This document shows positions 7,260 through 18,065 of a stretch of 64,000 bases of DNA, piece by piece. Made by a program: the position numbers and the translations under genes. The notes under the pieces are model-generated. The model was not told the origin of the DNA. It was given only the letters and a program-made list of their open reading frames with translations, and did not search any database. The stretch covers positions 741,210 to 805,209 of the forward strand of contig NC_049990.1 of assembly GCF_000003815.2 (NCBI RefSeq). The letters are read 5' to 3'. The DNA comes from Branchiostoma floridae (lineage: Eukaryota; Chordata; Leptocardii; Amphioxiformes; Branchiostomatidae). Position 1 is the first letter of the stretch, and each line of letters starts with the position of its first letter.

Positions 7260-10083
7260 ATGCCTTTCAAGCCTCTCTCCAAGCACTGGCTAGAGGCTGC
7301 CACGGTGATCTTAGCGGCCGGCGCGAGAAACGGGCGTACGGGGACGGTCTCGGGTCTGCCGGCGGGCCCACACGGTACCGCACCCGCCGGGACAGGCTCT
7401 GGTCCGCCGGCGGGCCCCCACGGCACCGCCCCCGCCCAGTTCGACTACCGCGTACTGATGCTGCAGCGAAGCGGGAAGAGCGGCTTCATGCCCAACGCCA
7501 AGGTGTTCCCGGGAGGAGTCGTGGACGCCTCGGACTTCTCTGAGGAGTGGATGGACGTCTTCAAGGCGGCAGGACTGACAGACTTTAAGGAACTCACGCA
7601 GGTCGAAGTCCACGCGGACCGGTCTCCCATGTTTACAGCACACAGGGACTCGCCAGTGCCGAACGAGGTTTGCTCTGTTTTTCTGATGTCAACTGTTTGT
7701 TTGTTTGTTTGTTTGTTTAATTAATTAATTTTACTAGGGATGACATATCGCCTTATCTTGGCCCTTTTCAATTGGAGTAAGTGTAAAATCATGTTATGGA
7801 GACACAAACTTAGACTACACGACAGCAACCAAACGTGTTCAGGTATACGTGATCATCTTCCTTTTGCCTTCTTTTCCTCTGTGAGCCTGGCAGCTCGGAC
7901 ACAAACTATATTTTTGTTTGATATGTACAATATTCATTGTGTACTGTTCATATGTTCGAGTGTCTTGCCAAGTATTCTCTTTTCCATTGAGTACCAATGG
8001 CGGTGAGGATATACTAGTTAAACCGTTGTCACTTTGTCTATTCCATTTATTTATATCATTTGATGTTTCTTTGACTAAAAAAACTAGGTGGGGTACCGAA
8101 TCTGCGCCATCCGTGAGACGTTTGAGGAGTCCGGGGTCCTGCTGGTGCGGCCGTGGGCCAGCGGGCCGACGGGGCGGGCCCTTCCTGCTCCCGAGCGGGC
8201 TCCGGCGGGGTTGCCTCTCCCGGCCGCCGAGCGGGCCCCGGCGGAGTGTCCCGTCTCGGCCGCCGAGCTGGCCCGCTGGAGGAAACGGGTGGACGGGGAC
8301 GCGCGGGAGTTCATCAAGCTCTGCAAGGAACACAGGTAAAGGCTTAGGTCCCATTTCCGAAATAAGACAGTTGGCTACATCTTTAACTTACAGATGATTG
8401 CTCATAATTGTTTAGGTACAGGTACGGGTCGGGGCCTGTATCTAAGCCCATGTACCTGTTCGAGTGTAAGTACAAGTACCTTAAAATAAGCTCTATTACT
8501 AGTATTAGGTACATGTGCAGGTCAGGCCTGTACTAACCCCATGTCATCATGTACTAACCCCATGTATGAACCTGTACGTTGTAAACATGTACGTGTTCCT
8601 ATACCAGTACCTGAAAATTCATTTAGGTACACAGCTCTGTTCAGGATACTCAAGCTTGTTACCTGTAGAAAATAACCACTGACCCCCATGTGTTACAGGT
8701 GCGTCCCGGACGTCTGGTCTCTGTACGAATGGTCCAACTGGCTCACGCCTGTAGTACCGGATCGGCCCAAAAGGCGGCGCTACGACACCGCGTTCTTCAT
8801 CTGCTGCCTGGACCACATTCCACCTGCCGCTCGGGACGACAGGGAGATCGTCAGGGCACAGGTGAGCTGTCAGGTGTGGTTACCTGTAGAAGAGCACAGG
8901 GGGAGTTACCTGTGGAAGGAACAAGAGTGTAACTTAGTGAAAGGACTGTGGTAAAATTTCTTTGGGTACATGTTAAGCCTGGGCCCCCTGGTCATTGTGC
9001 CATTCAAAAAGAGCTAGGGACTATAAACACTGCACATAGCATCTGTGTTCTCTGTCATGACCAGTGGAAGAATAACTCTTCAGTGAGCTAGTCTTTCTTT
9101 ATTGATAAAGATATAGGGAAACATAGTGGGCGTACGCTTTTGTCTAACCCTACGCCTATAAGTGAGTTTGTTTGTTTATTTGTTTGTTTTATATATTTTT
9201 GATTGTTTTGTTTATATATTTTTATTTATATTTTTGAGTGAGAAGCCATTGAGAAACGTGTGACTTAAGGCCTGACATTTGTGTTTCCTACTGCAGTGGC
9301 TGACACCTGCCGAAGTCCTGCACGACTTCCGACAAGAAAAACACATCGTGCCACCCCCGCAGGTGTATGAACTCTCCCGCCTGTGCCAGGTGCCGAGTCT
9401 GGCGGGCCTGCACCACTTCAGCAGGGAGAGGGGTGGGCAGGGTTGTGAGAGATGGCTGCCGATTGTCCTCCCTTGTGAAGACGGCCAAGTGACGGTGCTG
9501 CCGGGTACTTTCTTTTTGTTTGTTTTCAACAGATGGGGACGTAAAAGAACTAACTGGACTGACTGATGATGGTGAACTTCAGTAGGGGTGAATGAATGAA
9601 TGAATGAATGAATGAATGAATGAATGAATGAATGAATGAATGAATGAATGAATGAATGAATGAATGAATGAATAGATGAAATATTTACCTGTGAAACAAC
9701 ACAGGAATGATATGATACTTCTCGCTCTAACAACGGACGATAAACCGGATAGTGAGTGCGTATGTGTGAGCTTCTCAGTGATACTGAAAATACTAAACTA
9801 ATGTTGATCCAAATGAAACAAACATCTTATCATATTATACCATATTGTTTTTACAGGGGATGACTTGTACCCGACCCACCCGGAAGTATACCAGGGTTCC
9901 CCCCTCCCCTCCACCGTGGCCCAGCTGCGGCAGTCCGCCAAAAATATCCACCGGAGAGAGTCCCTCCAGCGGTCCGGCTTCCCCACCGCGAACTACCGCT
10001 GTAACATCCCGCCCAGGTTCGGGCACCTCCCGCTCAAACATGACGTCTTCGCGTTCGTCGAGTGGATCCAGAGTAAACTTTAG
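7260..10083 (+). CDS. NUDT19: NUDT19-like peroxisomal acyl-CoA diphosphatase (Nudix hydrolase), five exons
   Basis: Exons are 7260-7667, 8088-8335, 8699-8861, 9297-9504 and 9857-10083 (418 codons including the stop). All have GT-AG introns, and phases 0, 2, 0 and 1 match throughout. The protein cleaves CoA and CoA esters to 3',5'-ADP and phosphopantetheine in peroxisomes (family knowledge). The N-terminus HWLEAATVILAAG, the FMPNAKVFPGGVVDA stretch (residues ~80) and the split Nudix box with RETFEESG (residues 145-152, catalytic Arg/Glu) agree with human NUDT19. So do YEWSNWLTP, DTAFFICCL and ERWLPIVLP. The last residues are SKL, a peroxisomal targeting signal 1. It is about 40 residues longer than human NUDT19 because of two low-complexity insertions: GTAPAGTGSGPPAGPHG-like in exon 1 and PAPERAPAGLPLPAAERAP-like in exon 2. 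The ATG at 7260 is chosen because it is the first in-frame ATG and directly precedes the conserved start. Confidence 0.93.
8395..8640. repeat. Degenerate GTAC-rich inverted repeats in NUDT19 intron 2
   Basis: The intron is filled with degenerate copies of TAGGTACAGGTACGGG and its complement (CCATGTACCTGT, GTACATGTGCAGG). This resembles the foldback family near 57000-57545. It is non-coding. Confidence 0.4.
9589..9673 (+). repeat. (GAAT)n microsatellite in NUDT19 intron 4
   Basis: About 21 uninterrupted GAAT/TGAA tetranucleotides lie in the intron between exons 4 and 5. Confidence 0.95.
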
Positions 10084-10264
10084 ATACAGAGTCAGGGGAG
10101 GGACCACCATTACAACTTTCCTGTGCAATATGTGATGATAAGTCATGCAAAAACAATCACCCGAAAACACATTTACCTACAGGATATAGGAGTTTTCTTT
10201 TAAACAACCACTTATCACACATTAATTAGCTGACGTTTCGATGCCAGCATCGGCTACGTATATC

Positions 10265-10424
10265 TAGTCTCCAAGCAGACCCTACGGTGCCTTAGAAATA
10301 GTATCAAAAGCTGGCTCCGGTGCCCGGTTGACTCCCTTAGCCGGCTATCTCCCTTAGGCTGGCTATACTCCTTTGGCAGCTTTGATACTATCTCTAAGGC
10401 ACCGTAGGGTCTGCTTGGAGACAA
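10265..10424. mobile_element. MITE family A, 160 bp, with perfect 9-bp target duplication
   Basis: Long terminal inverted repeats (TCTCCAAGCAGACCCTACGG at the left, complement at the right) enclose a short core. The 9-bp sequence ACGTATATC directly abuts both ends (10256-10264 and 10425-10433). A 9-bp duplication is typical of Mutator-like elements. Four other copies lie at 10720-10880, 17202-17365, 39371-39550 and 50631-50807. Confidence 0.85.
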
Positions 10425-10719
10425 ACGTATATCAGCGTGAGCAGAACTCCAGTTAGAAGATGTCTAACCGGCATCGGAACGTCAGCAGGTGAGATTAACT
10501 AGTTGTGTAAAAGAAAGCTCCCATTCATATGATCTACCAACCTGATGAAAATTATTTTCGGATATTTACTTACATTTCAAATCGGTCTGAAGCAAAAGTT
10601 TTGCCCCTGCACAATTATTTGCCCCGACACTTCCTGAGGTTTACGGGCATACTTGACCGATACGCCCGAATGTCCGAGAGACCCAAAACCCAATTTTTAC
10701 AACCTATCGTCACTCCACG

Positions 10720-10880
10720 TAATCTCCAGGCAGATTTACCAGTGGCATAAGATCGTATCAAAGCTGGCTAAGGAGTACAGCTGGCCACGGGGAGTCATCA
10801 GCAACTTGGAGCCAAACACACTCCTTTGCCTTTGGCAGCTTGTGATACCATCATATACTACCGTAGGATCTGCTTGGAGA
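10720..10880. mobile_element. MITE family A, diverged copy
   Basis: TAATCTCCAGGCAGATTTAC..GTATCAAAGCTGG is inverted against GCTTGTGATACC..CGTAGGATCTGCTTGGAGA. No clean target duplication is visible. Confidence 0.7.
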
Positions 10881-11565
10881 ACTCTGCGCAGTCACTGTTG
10901 TACCCCAAGGAGCAAAATTCTAGCGGAGGATAGATTTGTCGCGACACCGGGGGAAGGTAACGAACACTTGGCACAGGGGAGGTGTGATTCAATCCCACAT
11001 TAAACATTTCAGCTCGTTAGAGTTCGCGTTCCCCTTTCCTTGACAGTCGGGGTTTTATCCCTGATTATTTCTCTACCCACCCATTACCCTGGAAGTGAAC
11101 CGGGCCTCAGACGGAGAGGGTTTCAACTGATACGACCTAATTAGTTTAAATCAGCCTAATTAGCGGGCTCATTAGCGATGATTTGCTGATAATTGATTAC
11201 TTTGCCCGGTTGGTCTACACACGATATGTAATGCGGAGACTGTAGGTCAATGCTACAAGCCAATGATGAAATATTTCATGTTTTATATAAATTTAAAAGT
11301 AAAGAAACACGAATTGTATATACATCAATATACCTATATTTTTATTACACTTGACTGATGTCACAAATACACAATACTACTGTCAGCCAGTCTATAAAGC
11401 ATTTAACACATAAAAATGCATACTATATAGTATATCAAAGAGATTCAATTAAAATACGTTTGAAGGAATCTGCGAGATTTACCCTCTCTTTCTAACATCA
11501 CTATTCATGTATCATCGCGTACGCGTGTACGTATCTGGGGAAATAGTGGTTATTACATGTGTAAA

Positions 11566-11805
11566 AGTGCACTATCACTGCACTTGCGTCAAGCTTGGGT
11601 CACTGCGGGGTTCGTTCACTGCGTCACTATTGTTATTTTCTAAATTTCTTTTATAATTACGATATTGCGTAATACGTCAAAGTATGACGTAGAAGACGAC
11701 AAAATACACAAAAGGTAAAGAAATTTAAAAGAAAGGGTAAGAGTATCTTTCGAACCCCGCGGTACCGCAAGAGTGACGCAATTGCAGTGAGCGTGCACCT
11801 TTAGA
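11566..11805. mobile_element. Foldback element
   Basis: Imperfect inverted arms are present: GTGCACTATCACTGCACTTG..GCGGGGTTCG at the left, CGAACCCCGCGGTACCGCAA..GCAGTGAGCGTGCAC at the right. The interior is AT-rich. Confidence 0.55.
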
Positions 11806-12044
11806 TATGTATTCAGTGCTACAATTCTGGGAGTAAAACTTGCATATTTTGTAGAATTAACAAAACAAAAAAAATGTCGACCGAAATGATTTTCGCTAGT
11901 GCTACTTGGTATTTCCGAACGTTCCCGAATCGTCTCTCCGTGACGTCATGTCGTTATCCCGTCCCGGTGCGGCGTTACGTGAGGGATTCAGGTGGCTGCA
12001 CAGGCACGCATCGCGGTGCTTCAGCTTAGCAAAGCACGGATACA

Positions 12045-12255
12045 GATACTTTAAATGTATTTATGTTCGCGGGGATTTAATTTCGCGTTAGCCGGAAAAG
12101 GGCAGTGATTTTAACTTCGCGGTAGCGTCATGCACTGTAGTCTCTTACTGTCATGGAAAAATGTTCGCGTGGTTTTAATAAGTTCCCGGTGAATCGGCCA
12201 CCGCGAAAACCGCGAACATTAAACCACCGCGAACATTTCTGCATTTACAGTAGTC
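12045..12255. mobile_element. Fragments of a TTCGCGG-rich DNA element
   Basis: There are several copies of ATGTTCGCGGTGG and its complement (CCACCGCGAACATT, CCGCGAAAACCGCGAAC), ending AATGTTC..TGCATTTACAGTA. A similar edge (TACTGTAAACCTCGAAATA) is at about 23527. This resembles a non-autonomous DNA transposon end. Confidence 0.4.
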
Positions 12256-12394
12256 AACCCAACTTTTAGGAGTATGTAAAAAGCAACATTAAAACTTGAG
12301 ACATTTTTCAGCATGTCGAAGATTTTTGTAAGTGTTTATAAGGTACCTTTGATAGAATGAATGATAAATACATACCACTATTTGTGTACAGGCG

Positions 12395-12485
12395 TGTACA
12401 GAGAGAGAGAGAGAGAGAGGAAGAGACACACACAAAGACGCACACACGCACACCGTGACACAACACACACACACACACACTCACA

Positions 12486-12522
<37 letters not shown>

Positions 12523-12590
12523 ACACACTCACACACACACACACACGCACACACGCACACTGTCACACACACACACACTAATTATATAAG
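12395..12590 (+). repeat. (GA)n and (CA)n microsatellites
   Basis: A short GAGAGA tract is followed by about 170 bp of interrupted CA repeats. The open frames here are repeat artefacts. Confidence 0.95.
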
Positions 12591-12779
12591 ACATTCCGGC
12601 CCGGACACACTTCCCGCCTAATGAGATCGCCATGTTAACGCCATTTCTGGTGTCGTTAGAGCAGCATTAGTACATTTCCGCTCGCCCCCGCCTCTCTCCT
12701 TGCGTGGCCTGGCCCGTGTAGAGACTCTTTTCCGTAGCCTCCTTCAGCGGCACCTCTGGGGGCCTTGGTTTTAACTTGG

Positions 12780-12930
12780 GGGTGGGGGGGGGGGGGGGGG
12801 GTTGGGGGACCCGGGATACCCTGGGAAAAGAAAATATGCCGGGAAAGGAATACTAGTATATACCGGGAAGCTTGTACGGGCCTCCAGCAGTATATTCCTT
12901 TCCCGGCATATTTTCCTTTCCCGGCATATT
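12780..12930. repeat. Poly-G tract and inverted CCTTTCCCGGCATATTTT repeats
   Basis: A G-run at about 12781-12800 is followed by GAAAATATGCCGGGAAAGG and, 60 bp on, two complementary copies (CCTTTCCCGGCATATTTT). These can form a hairpin. Confidence 0.7.
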
Positions 12931-13129
12931 TTCCTCTTCTGCCGTATTCCTGGTTAAAAATCGCTAGAAAATCGTCCCCAAAGACGCCTGTGACGGAGGC
13001 TAGCGCGTCCCGACCTTTCGGAGCCCGTATAGAGCCGCTTATCGGCGCTTTTCCGGAGCCTGGGCCGCTAATCACGTTAGCGGAGCCGGGCAGCGCGCTG
13101 AGCCGGCGACGCGCCCGACTTTCCGGTCC

Positions 13130-14330
13130 TGTCGCCGACTTGTCGCCGCTCGCTTCGCCTGACACGAATTACGGCTGGAGGGGCCAAAGCAATACAGTAG
13201 CCTGGTTCGTGCTGCTTCGGTCGGGCAAGATGTGAAGTAAAACTTTCCGGTCGTGTTGCCTACTAGACTTGTCGCCGCCCGCTTCGCCATGTCACGAATT
13301 ACGGCTGGAGGGGCCAAACAGGAGCAATTGCCTGGTTTGTGGTTCTTCTTTCTTCTCAGAATCGGTCGGGCTGTAGATGAGGACTAAAAAAAATTCCCGG
13401 TCCTGTTGCCGACCTGTCGCCGCTCGCTTCACCTGACACGAATTACGCACGGCGGGGCCACACCGGTATAATAGCTAGGTTTGCGGTCTGTCGAGATGAA
13501 AATAAAACTTAAACAAATGCCCTGACACAAATTACGCCTGGTGCGCCACACCGGTGCAATATATATTGGTTTGTGTTCAGAATCGGTCGGGCTATAGATG
13601 AGGAATAAAACTTCCCGGTCGTGTTGCCGACTAGACTTGTCGCCGCTCGCCTCGCCTGACACCGGCTCCCTATAAATTACGCCTGGTCCTGAATGTAAAA
13701 AATAACTTGTTGTTTTTGTAACCATCAACATGTGTCATAATTATTCAATGACAATTGTGGCAATCATGTCGTGTATTGTGGTTATACATAATAACCTGTA
13801 TATGTACATGACAGAAATGCTTATACGAAGATTCTTTTTCCATATGCAATACCTATTGTAGCTAAGAAATGTACTCTTACTTATACGACACTAGTACAAG
13901 CCCTGTACAGTAGCTTAGATACTATGTTTTTGACAAATGTACTATTTGTTTTTTTACAAATAAAGCCTTAAAAAATAATGAAAAAAATAAATAAATAAGA
14001 AAAAAATTACGCCTGGTGCGCCACAGCAGTTCAATAGCTTGGTTCGTGGTGCTTCGTTCTCTTGGATCGGTCTGGCAAGATGAGAAGTAAAATTTTCTAG
14101 CCGTGTAGTCGACTTGTCGCCGCTCGATTTTACCCCGACACTAAATATATAATCCTCCTGCAAATTACGTCGCCTCGCCGGGTGAGGCCATATCAATAAA
14201 ATCTTTTGATTTGCGGTTCTTCATTTTCTTGAATCGGTCGGGCGAGATGACAAATAAAATTTTTTTCAGTTGTGTACTCCAACTTGTCGCTGATCATTTT
14301 TAATACTCCTGAAAATAACGCCGCGTTTGT
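13130..14330 (+). repeat. Degenerate tandem repeat, about 130-150 bp units
   Basis: Six or more diverged units share ACTTGTCGCCGCTCGCTTCG, AATTACGCCTGG and ATCGGTCGGGC-AGATG. One unit is interrupted by the truncated LINE at 13688-14003. Confidence 0.8.
13688..14003 (+). mobile_element. 5'-truncated LINE (3' tail only) with 14-bp target duplication
   Basis: This is the same 3' untranslated sequence as the LINE at 31882-35572 (AACTTGTTGTTTTTG.., ACAAATAAAGCCTT, A-rich end). The 14-bp sequence AAATTACGCCTGGT occurs immediately before (13674-13687) and after (14004-14017). Confidence 0.88.
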
Positions 14331-14904
14331 AGACTTTCAATGACTGAACTTGAAGGAGTTGTAGATCGATCTGGCGGATGTTCTACGAAGGTTCAAGTTG
14401 AACTCGTCGGAAGACGTTTTGCCTCTAAATCACGCCGCGTGTATCGGTACGGCCATGTTAATGTAATGTCTTGGTTCACGATTATTGAATGAGCGGATGA
14501 GTGAGAGAAGAAGAAATAAAAGAGGCATGCGGTGATAGTTTCACGCTTTGCGGTCCTCTATAAGATGTTAAATCCGCGCGTTACCTGGTCAGGCCACAAT
14601 TTACTCGATTCCGGAAATGTTTCCGTGGAATCCAATAATGCAGATGGCGAAATAAAATAAAAAGCAGGCATCCTCCGATCGACCTAAATTGTATCACAGT
14701 CCGGAGCTGCCGAGTCATTTTAACTTGTCATGTTAAATTTGGAACCTGTTGAACTGAAGACCTGTAACAATAGGAGTGGGAAAAGACAGGCTTTGATCAA
14801 CTATGTCGATATCAAAATATGAGCATTTCGCATCAATACGTGCTTAACATAGTAATCTCCGACCAGATGAACCGGCGGCATGGCAGTATCCAACAGGCAA
14901 GAAC
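14330..14904. other. Unassigned spacer
   Basis: I see no gene, clear repeat or RNA in this stretch. It is mixed-composition DNA. Confidence 0.5.
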
Positions 14905-15001
14905 AGCCTGGATGCCAGACTGTTTCCAGGGAACACACAGACCAGCTCCTAGCTAGACCCTGAACTTGTGCAGACCCTGGAAACAGTCTGGCATCCAGGC
15001 T
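14905..15001. mobile_element. Short foldback element, 97 bp
   Basis: AGCCTGGATGCCAGACTGTT at the left is inverted against AACAGTCTGGCATCCAGGCT at the right. A related half-copy occurs at about 50891 (AGCCAGGATACCAGACTGTT). Confidence 0.75.
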
Positions 15002-15149
15002 ACAAAACAGCATGCCGGTGACAAATCGAATTCTGCTTTGGCTCGGTCGACTCTGTCGTGTCATCGTTAAATCTTGCTAGATCGACAATAAAAATATCTA
15101 ATTTTTTTCCAAATTGAAATGGACATAGACCAGGCCCTTCCTTAGTCTT

Positions 15150-15520
15150 AGTAGCCTGATTAAATCTCGCTATAGCAGCCCGCCCAACATCCTGCCGGCC
15201 TCTGCGGTAATAAGGGGCCAGTTATACAGCCCTGGACAGTAGAGTTCACATTGTCGACGATCTTTGGGCGTACTTCGCGATCGCTGGAAGGTCGGCCGAT
15301 ATCAAGATCGACAGAAGCTCGCGCGTATTTTTCGCCTGAAAACCATCCCTGTAACATTGAGCGAGGCTCGGGCGATCGCCATAGAATAGATTTTATGATC
15401 AAGCATCGGGCGACTCCTAAAAATCGCGCGCTGCTCGAGAAAACACCGGACGTACTACTGCCGAAAATATAATTTACATCTCGCAGACTCGTCGTCCGAT
15501 TTTCGCGCGATGTGAAGGGA
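15150..15520. mobile_element. Two adjacent DNA-element fragments
   Basis: 15150-15245 (AGCCTGATTAAATCTCGCTA..CAGCCC) matches about 40466-40560. 15245-15520 (CGACGATCTTTGGGCGT, AAGATCGACAGA, GCTCGGGCGATCGCC) matches the element at 56463-56730 but with eroded ends. Confidence 0.6.
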
Positions 15521-16142
15521 ATAAATTACACAGACCATTACCTTAGTAAGGCCTAATGCGGCTGTTGCCGCTCGGCGATGCGGTGACGCCGATGGGATGT
15601 GACAGCCGGGCTCGGCGGCGCAAGGCGCGATCGGCTCCGTCGCCGGTTCTTCCGTCCCCCCGCGGTCCCGCTGCCCTGTCTGCCCCTCAAGGTCGCCTGC
15701 AGAATGATGGATCTCCGCTGTGCGGCTTTAGAGCTTTTACTCGGCGGGCGCCAAAAACTCGCCAGCTTTTAGAGTTTAGAGCCGGTCGCGCTTGTTTTCC
15801 GCCGTAGACACAGATCGGATAACTTCTCTAACCGGCAAATAGATTTACCCCATTCGGCCAATTTCTACTTGTTTCTTTTTTAAATCTTTTGCAGAGATCT
15901 ACACAAAGGAAAGTACATGTACTCATGGTGAAACGTTTTCTCTCACCAAACTACGGGATAAAATCTTTTTCTCTACCTGGCAATTAATTTGCCTCATTTG
16001 GCCAATTTCTACTAGTTTCTTCTTTTCCAGCGACGTACGTATACAGTAGGTAGTCTACTACAAGTACGTGTGCTGAAACTTTTTCTCTTGCTGAAATACA
16101 GGATGGAATCCTATTCCTTTACAAGGCTATGCTATCTCCCTG
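15521..16142. other. Spacer, first part GC-rich
   Basis: 15550-15810 is GC-rich with a chance open frame lacking any domain. About 15860-16020 repeats the phrase GGCCAATTTCTACT-GTTTCTT twice. I can support no gene. Confidence 0.4.
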
Positions 16143-16301
16143 TAGCCTCTACCAGGCTCCGTGGATCGGTAGAATCATTATCCTCACCACGTGGTGAGGA
16201 AACGTACTCTTCTGGCCAGCTAACTCCCCTAGCGTGCTATAGACTCTATTTGTCCAATTTCTACAATTAGACCACCGATCCACGAAGCCTGGTAGAGGCC
16301 A
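16143..16301. mobile_element. MITE (TAGCCTCTACCAGGCTCC family) with 8/9 target duplication
   Basis: TAGCCTCTACCAGGCTCCGT and GATCCACGAAGCCTGGTAGA are inverted ends. The flanks ATCTCCCTG (16134-16142) and CTCTCCCTG (16302-16310) match at 8 of 9 bases. Pieces of this family recur at 25828, 29922, 50080-50480 and 51850-52480. Confidence 0.75.
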
Positions 16302-16756
16302 CTCTCCCTGTATCATAACACTGTATGTGTTGTACGCAGGTATACTGTATCGTCTATCTCTGGCGTACTTTATGGCAACAGGAAGAGCAGCTCTTGCACC
16401 TGTTCCGGAATGTTGGAGAAGTTTTGCCCATCATCGTTAATTGTTTCAAGTAAATTTTCACTACTTCCCTCGTTACCAGCTCTCTCTCTCCGCTGACATT
16501 GAGACAAGTTTCACACCAAACAGTAGACGTTGCCGTTGGGGTAAATGATAATTTGCCAGAGGTGCTAAATCGATAAATAAATAGACTTACAAAGATTTGC
16601 AAACAAAGATACGCAACTTAACTCTGGAACCGGTTCAATACACTAACTTCACTGACTAATAATTCTACCTGATTTTGGCTTTGCCAATTTTTCTAATTGA
16701 GTTTATTGAGTTTTTGTCGCACGGTCCCTGGCAAATTATTTTATAAATTTTAAGTA

Positions 16757-16855
16757 TAACAACAGCCAGCGTAGTCAGTCTGGTAAAAAATAAATAGAGG
16801 ACGTACGTGTCGTCTCTACCAGACTGATTGTTATAGGATAATTTGCCAGGGAAGT
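16757..16855. mobile_element. Foldback element, about 100 bp
   Basis: CCTGGCAAATTATTTTATAA and TTATAGGATAATTTGCCAGG form outer inverted ends (from about 16729). AGTCAGTCTGGTA / TACCAGACTGATT form inner ones. Confidence 0.6.
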
Positions 16856-17201
16856 TTTGTTACTAGAGAGTCAGAGGGGGAATATAAACCTTTAATAGGA
16901 TGGATAGACTCCCATGGCCAATTTCCCGATTTTTTGCCGGATCCCCGTATTCTCCAAGCAGAGGTTTGGTCGCGGAGATAGTAGCGGTCGGGATCAAGTT
17001 TTACCAGCTCGCTCCTCTCACCTCTGCCTCAAAACGGAACGGATCGATCAAACCTTTTTAAATCTAATTACTTTGACACATCCAGGCCGTTTAGTGACTA
17101 GGTGCTGACGTAAGCGTGCGACGGTAGTTTGGTGTTTTATACGATCCCCGTACCCCTGTAGGACGGCCTGTTTAAGGCTAGAGAGGAAAGTTCCCGTTCC
17201 G

Positions 17202-17365
17202 TAGTCTCCAAGCAGACCCTACGGTGCCTTAGAAATAGTATCAAAGCTGGCAAAGGAGTAAAGCCGGCCAAAGGGAGATAGCCGGCTAAGGCCTAGGGAG
17301 TCAAACTGGTGCCTTGCCAGCTTTGATACTATTTGTAAGGCACCGTAGGGTCTGCTTGGAGACTA
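17202..17365. mobile_element. MITE family A, 164 bp, with perfect 9-bp target duplication
   Basis: TAGTCTCCAAGCAGACCC..GGGTCTGCTTGGAGACTA is almost fully palindromic. CCCGTTCCG directly abuts both ends (17193-17201 and 17366-17374). Confidence 0.9.
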
Positions 17366-17374
17366 CCCGTTCCG

Positions 17375-18060
17375 TGCGTGCGGCTTATCTGACAGCGCAG
17401 AAATCACACGGCTATTTCCCTCTCCCTCCCCGCTCCCCTGCGCAGATAACCACATCTCGTGGCGCTTATTTGCCCAGCGTGCCGACCCGCACGGCTCCTC
17501 GCTATCGGCAAACTCGCCTCCTCTCGCCGGCCGGCGCTATTGTTTGTCTTGCGCCTTATCTGCGGCCGACAATGGTAAGTGAACAAATAAATCAAGCACG
17601 CTCCCGTCACGGCGGGCCGCCGCTCAATGCCGCGAGTCGTGCCGACACGGCTGTTGGGGTTAGCGCGCGCGCCCCCCCCGGGTCAGCGGCACGTTCGCGC
17701 CAGAATAGCTCATTGTCGCGCCGCCGCCGATTCGGCACGTCCGCTGTCATCGGCGGGAAGCTCCCGAGCACGCAATCCCGACTTCTCACTCCCGGGGGAG
17801 ACGGAGGGTCGCTACCTGACACCGGACACGGAGGGACTGGAGGAATGCACAGGAACGCGCGAGCCTACCCCTACATGGCGCAGTCGTACCCCCTCTCCCT
17901 TTAAAGCCGTTCTCTTCCCCCCCTCGACATTTGTGTCGCTCTCCATCTTCTACCGTCGCCCTCATCGGTTTCAGCCCACCGTACTTTTTAATAGGTTCCC
18001 CCCTCCCATTGCAAATTCAAGGACGGATCTTGCTGCACTGACACCTCATTACCGGAGCTT
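17375..18060. other. GC-rich spacer without supported gene
   Basis: Overlapping open frames on both strands have no domain and follow base composition. No splice-bounded exon with recognisable content was found. Confidence 0.45.
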
Positions 18061-18065
18061 TGTAT

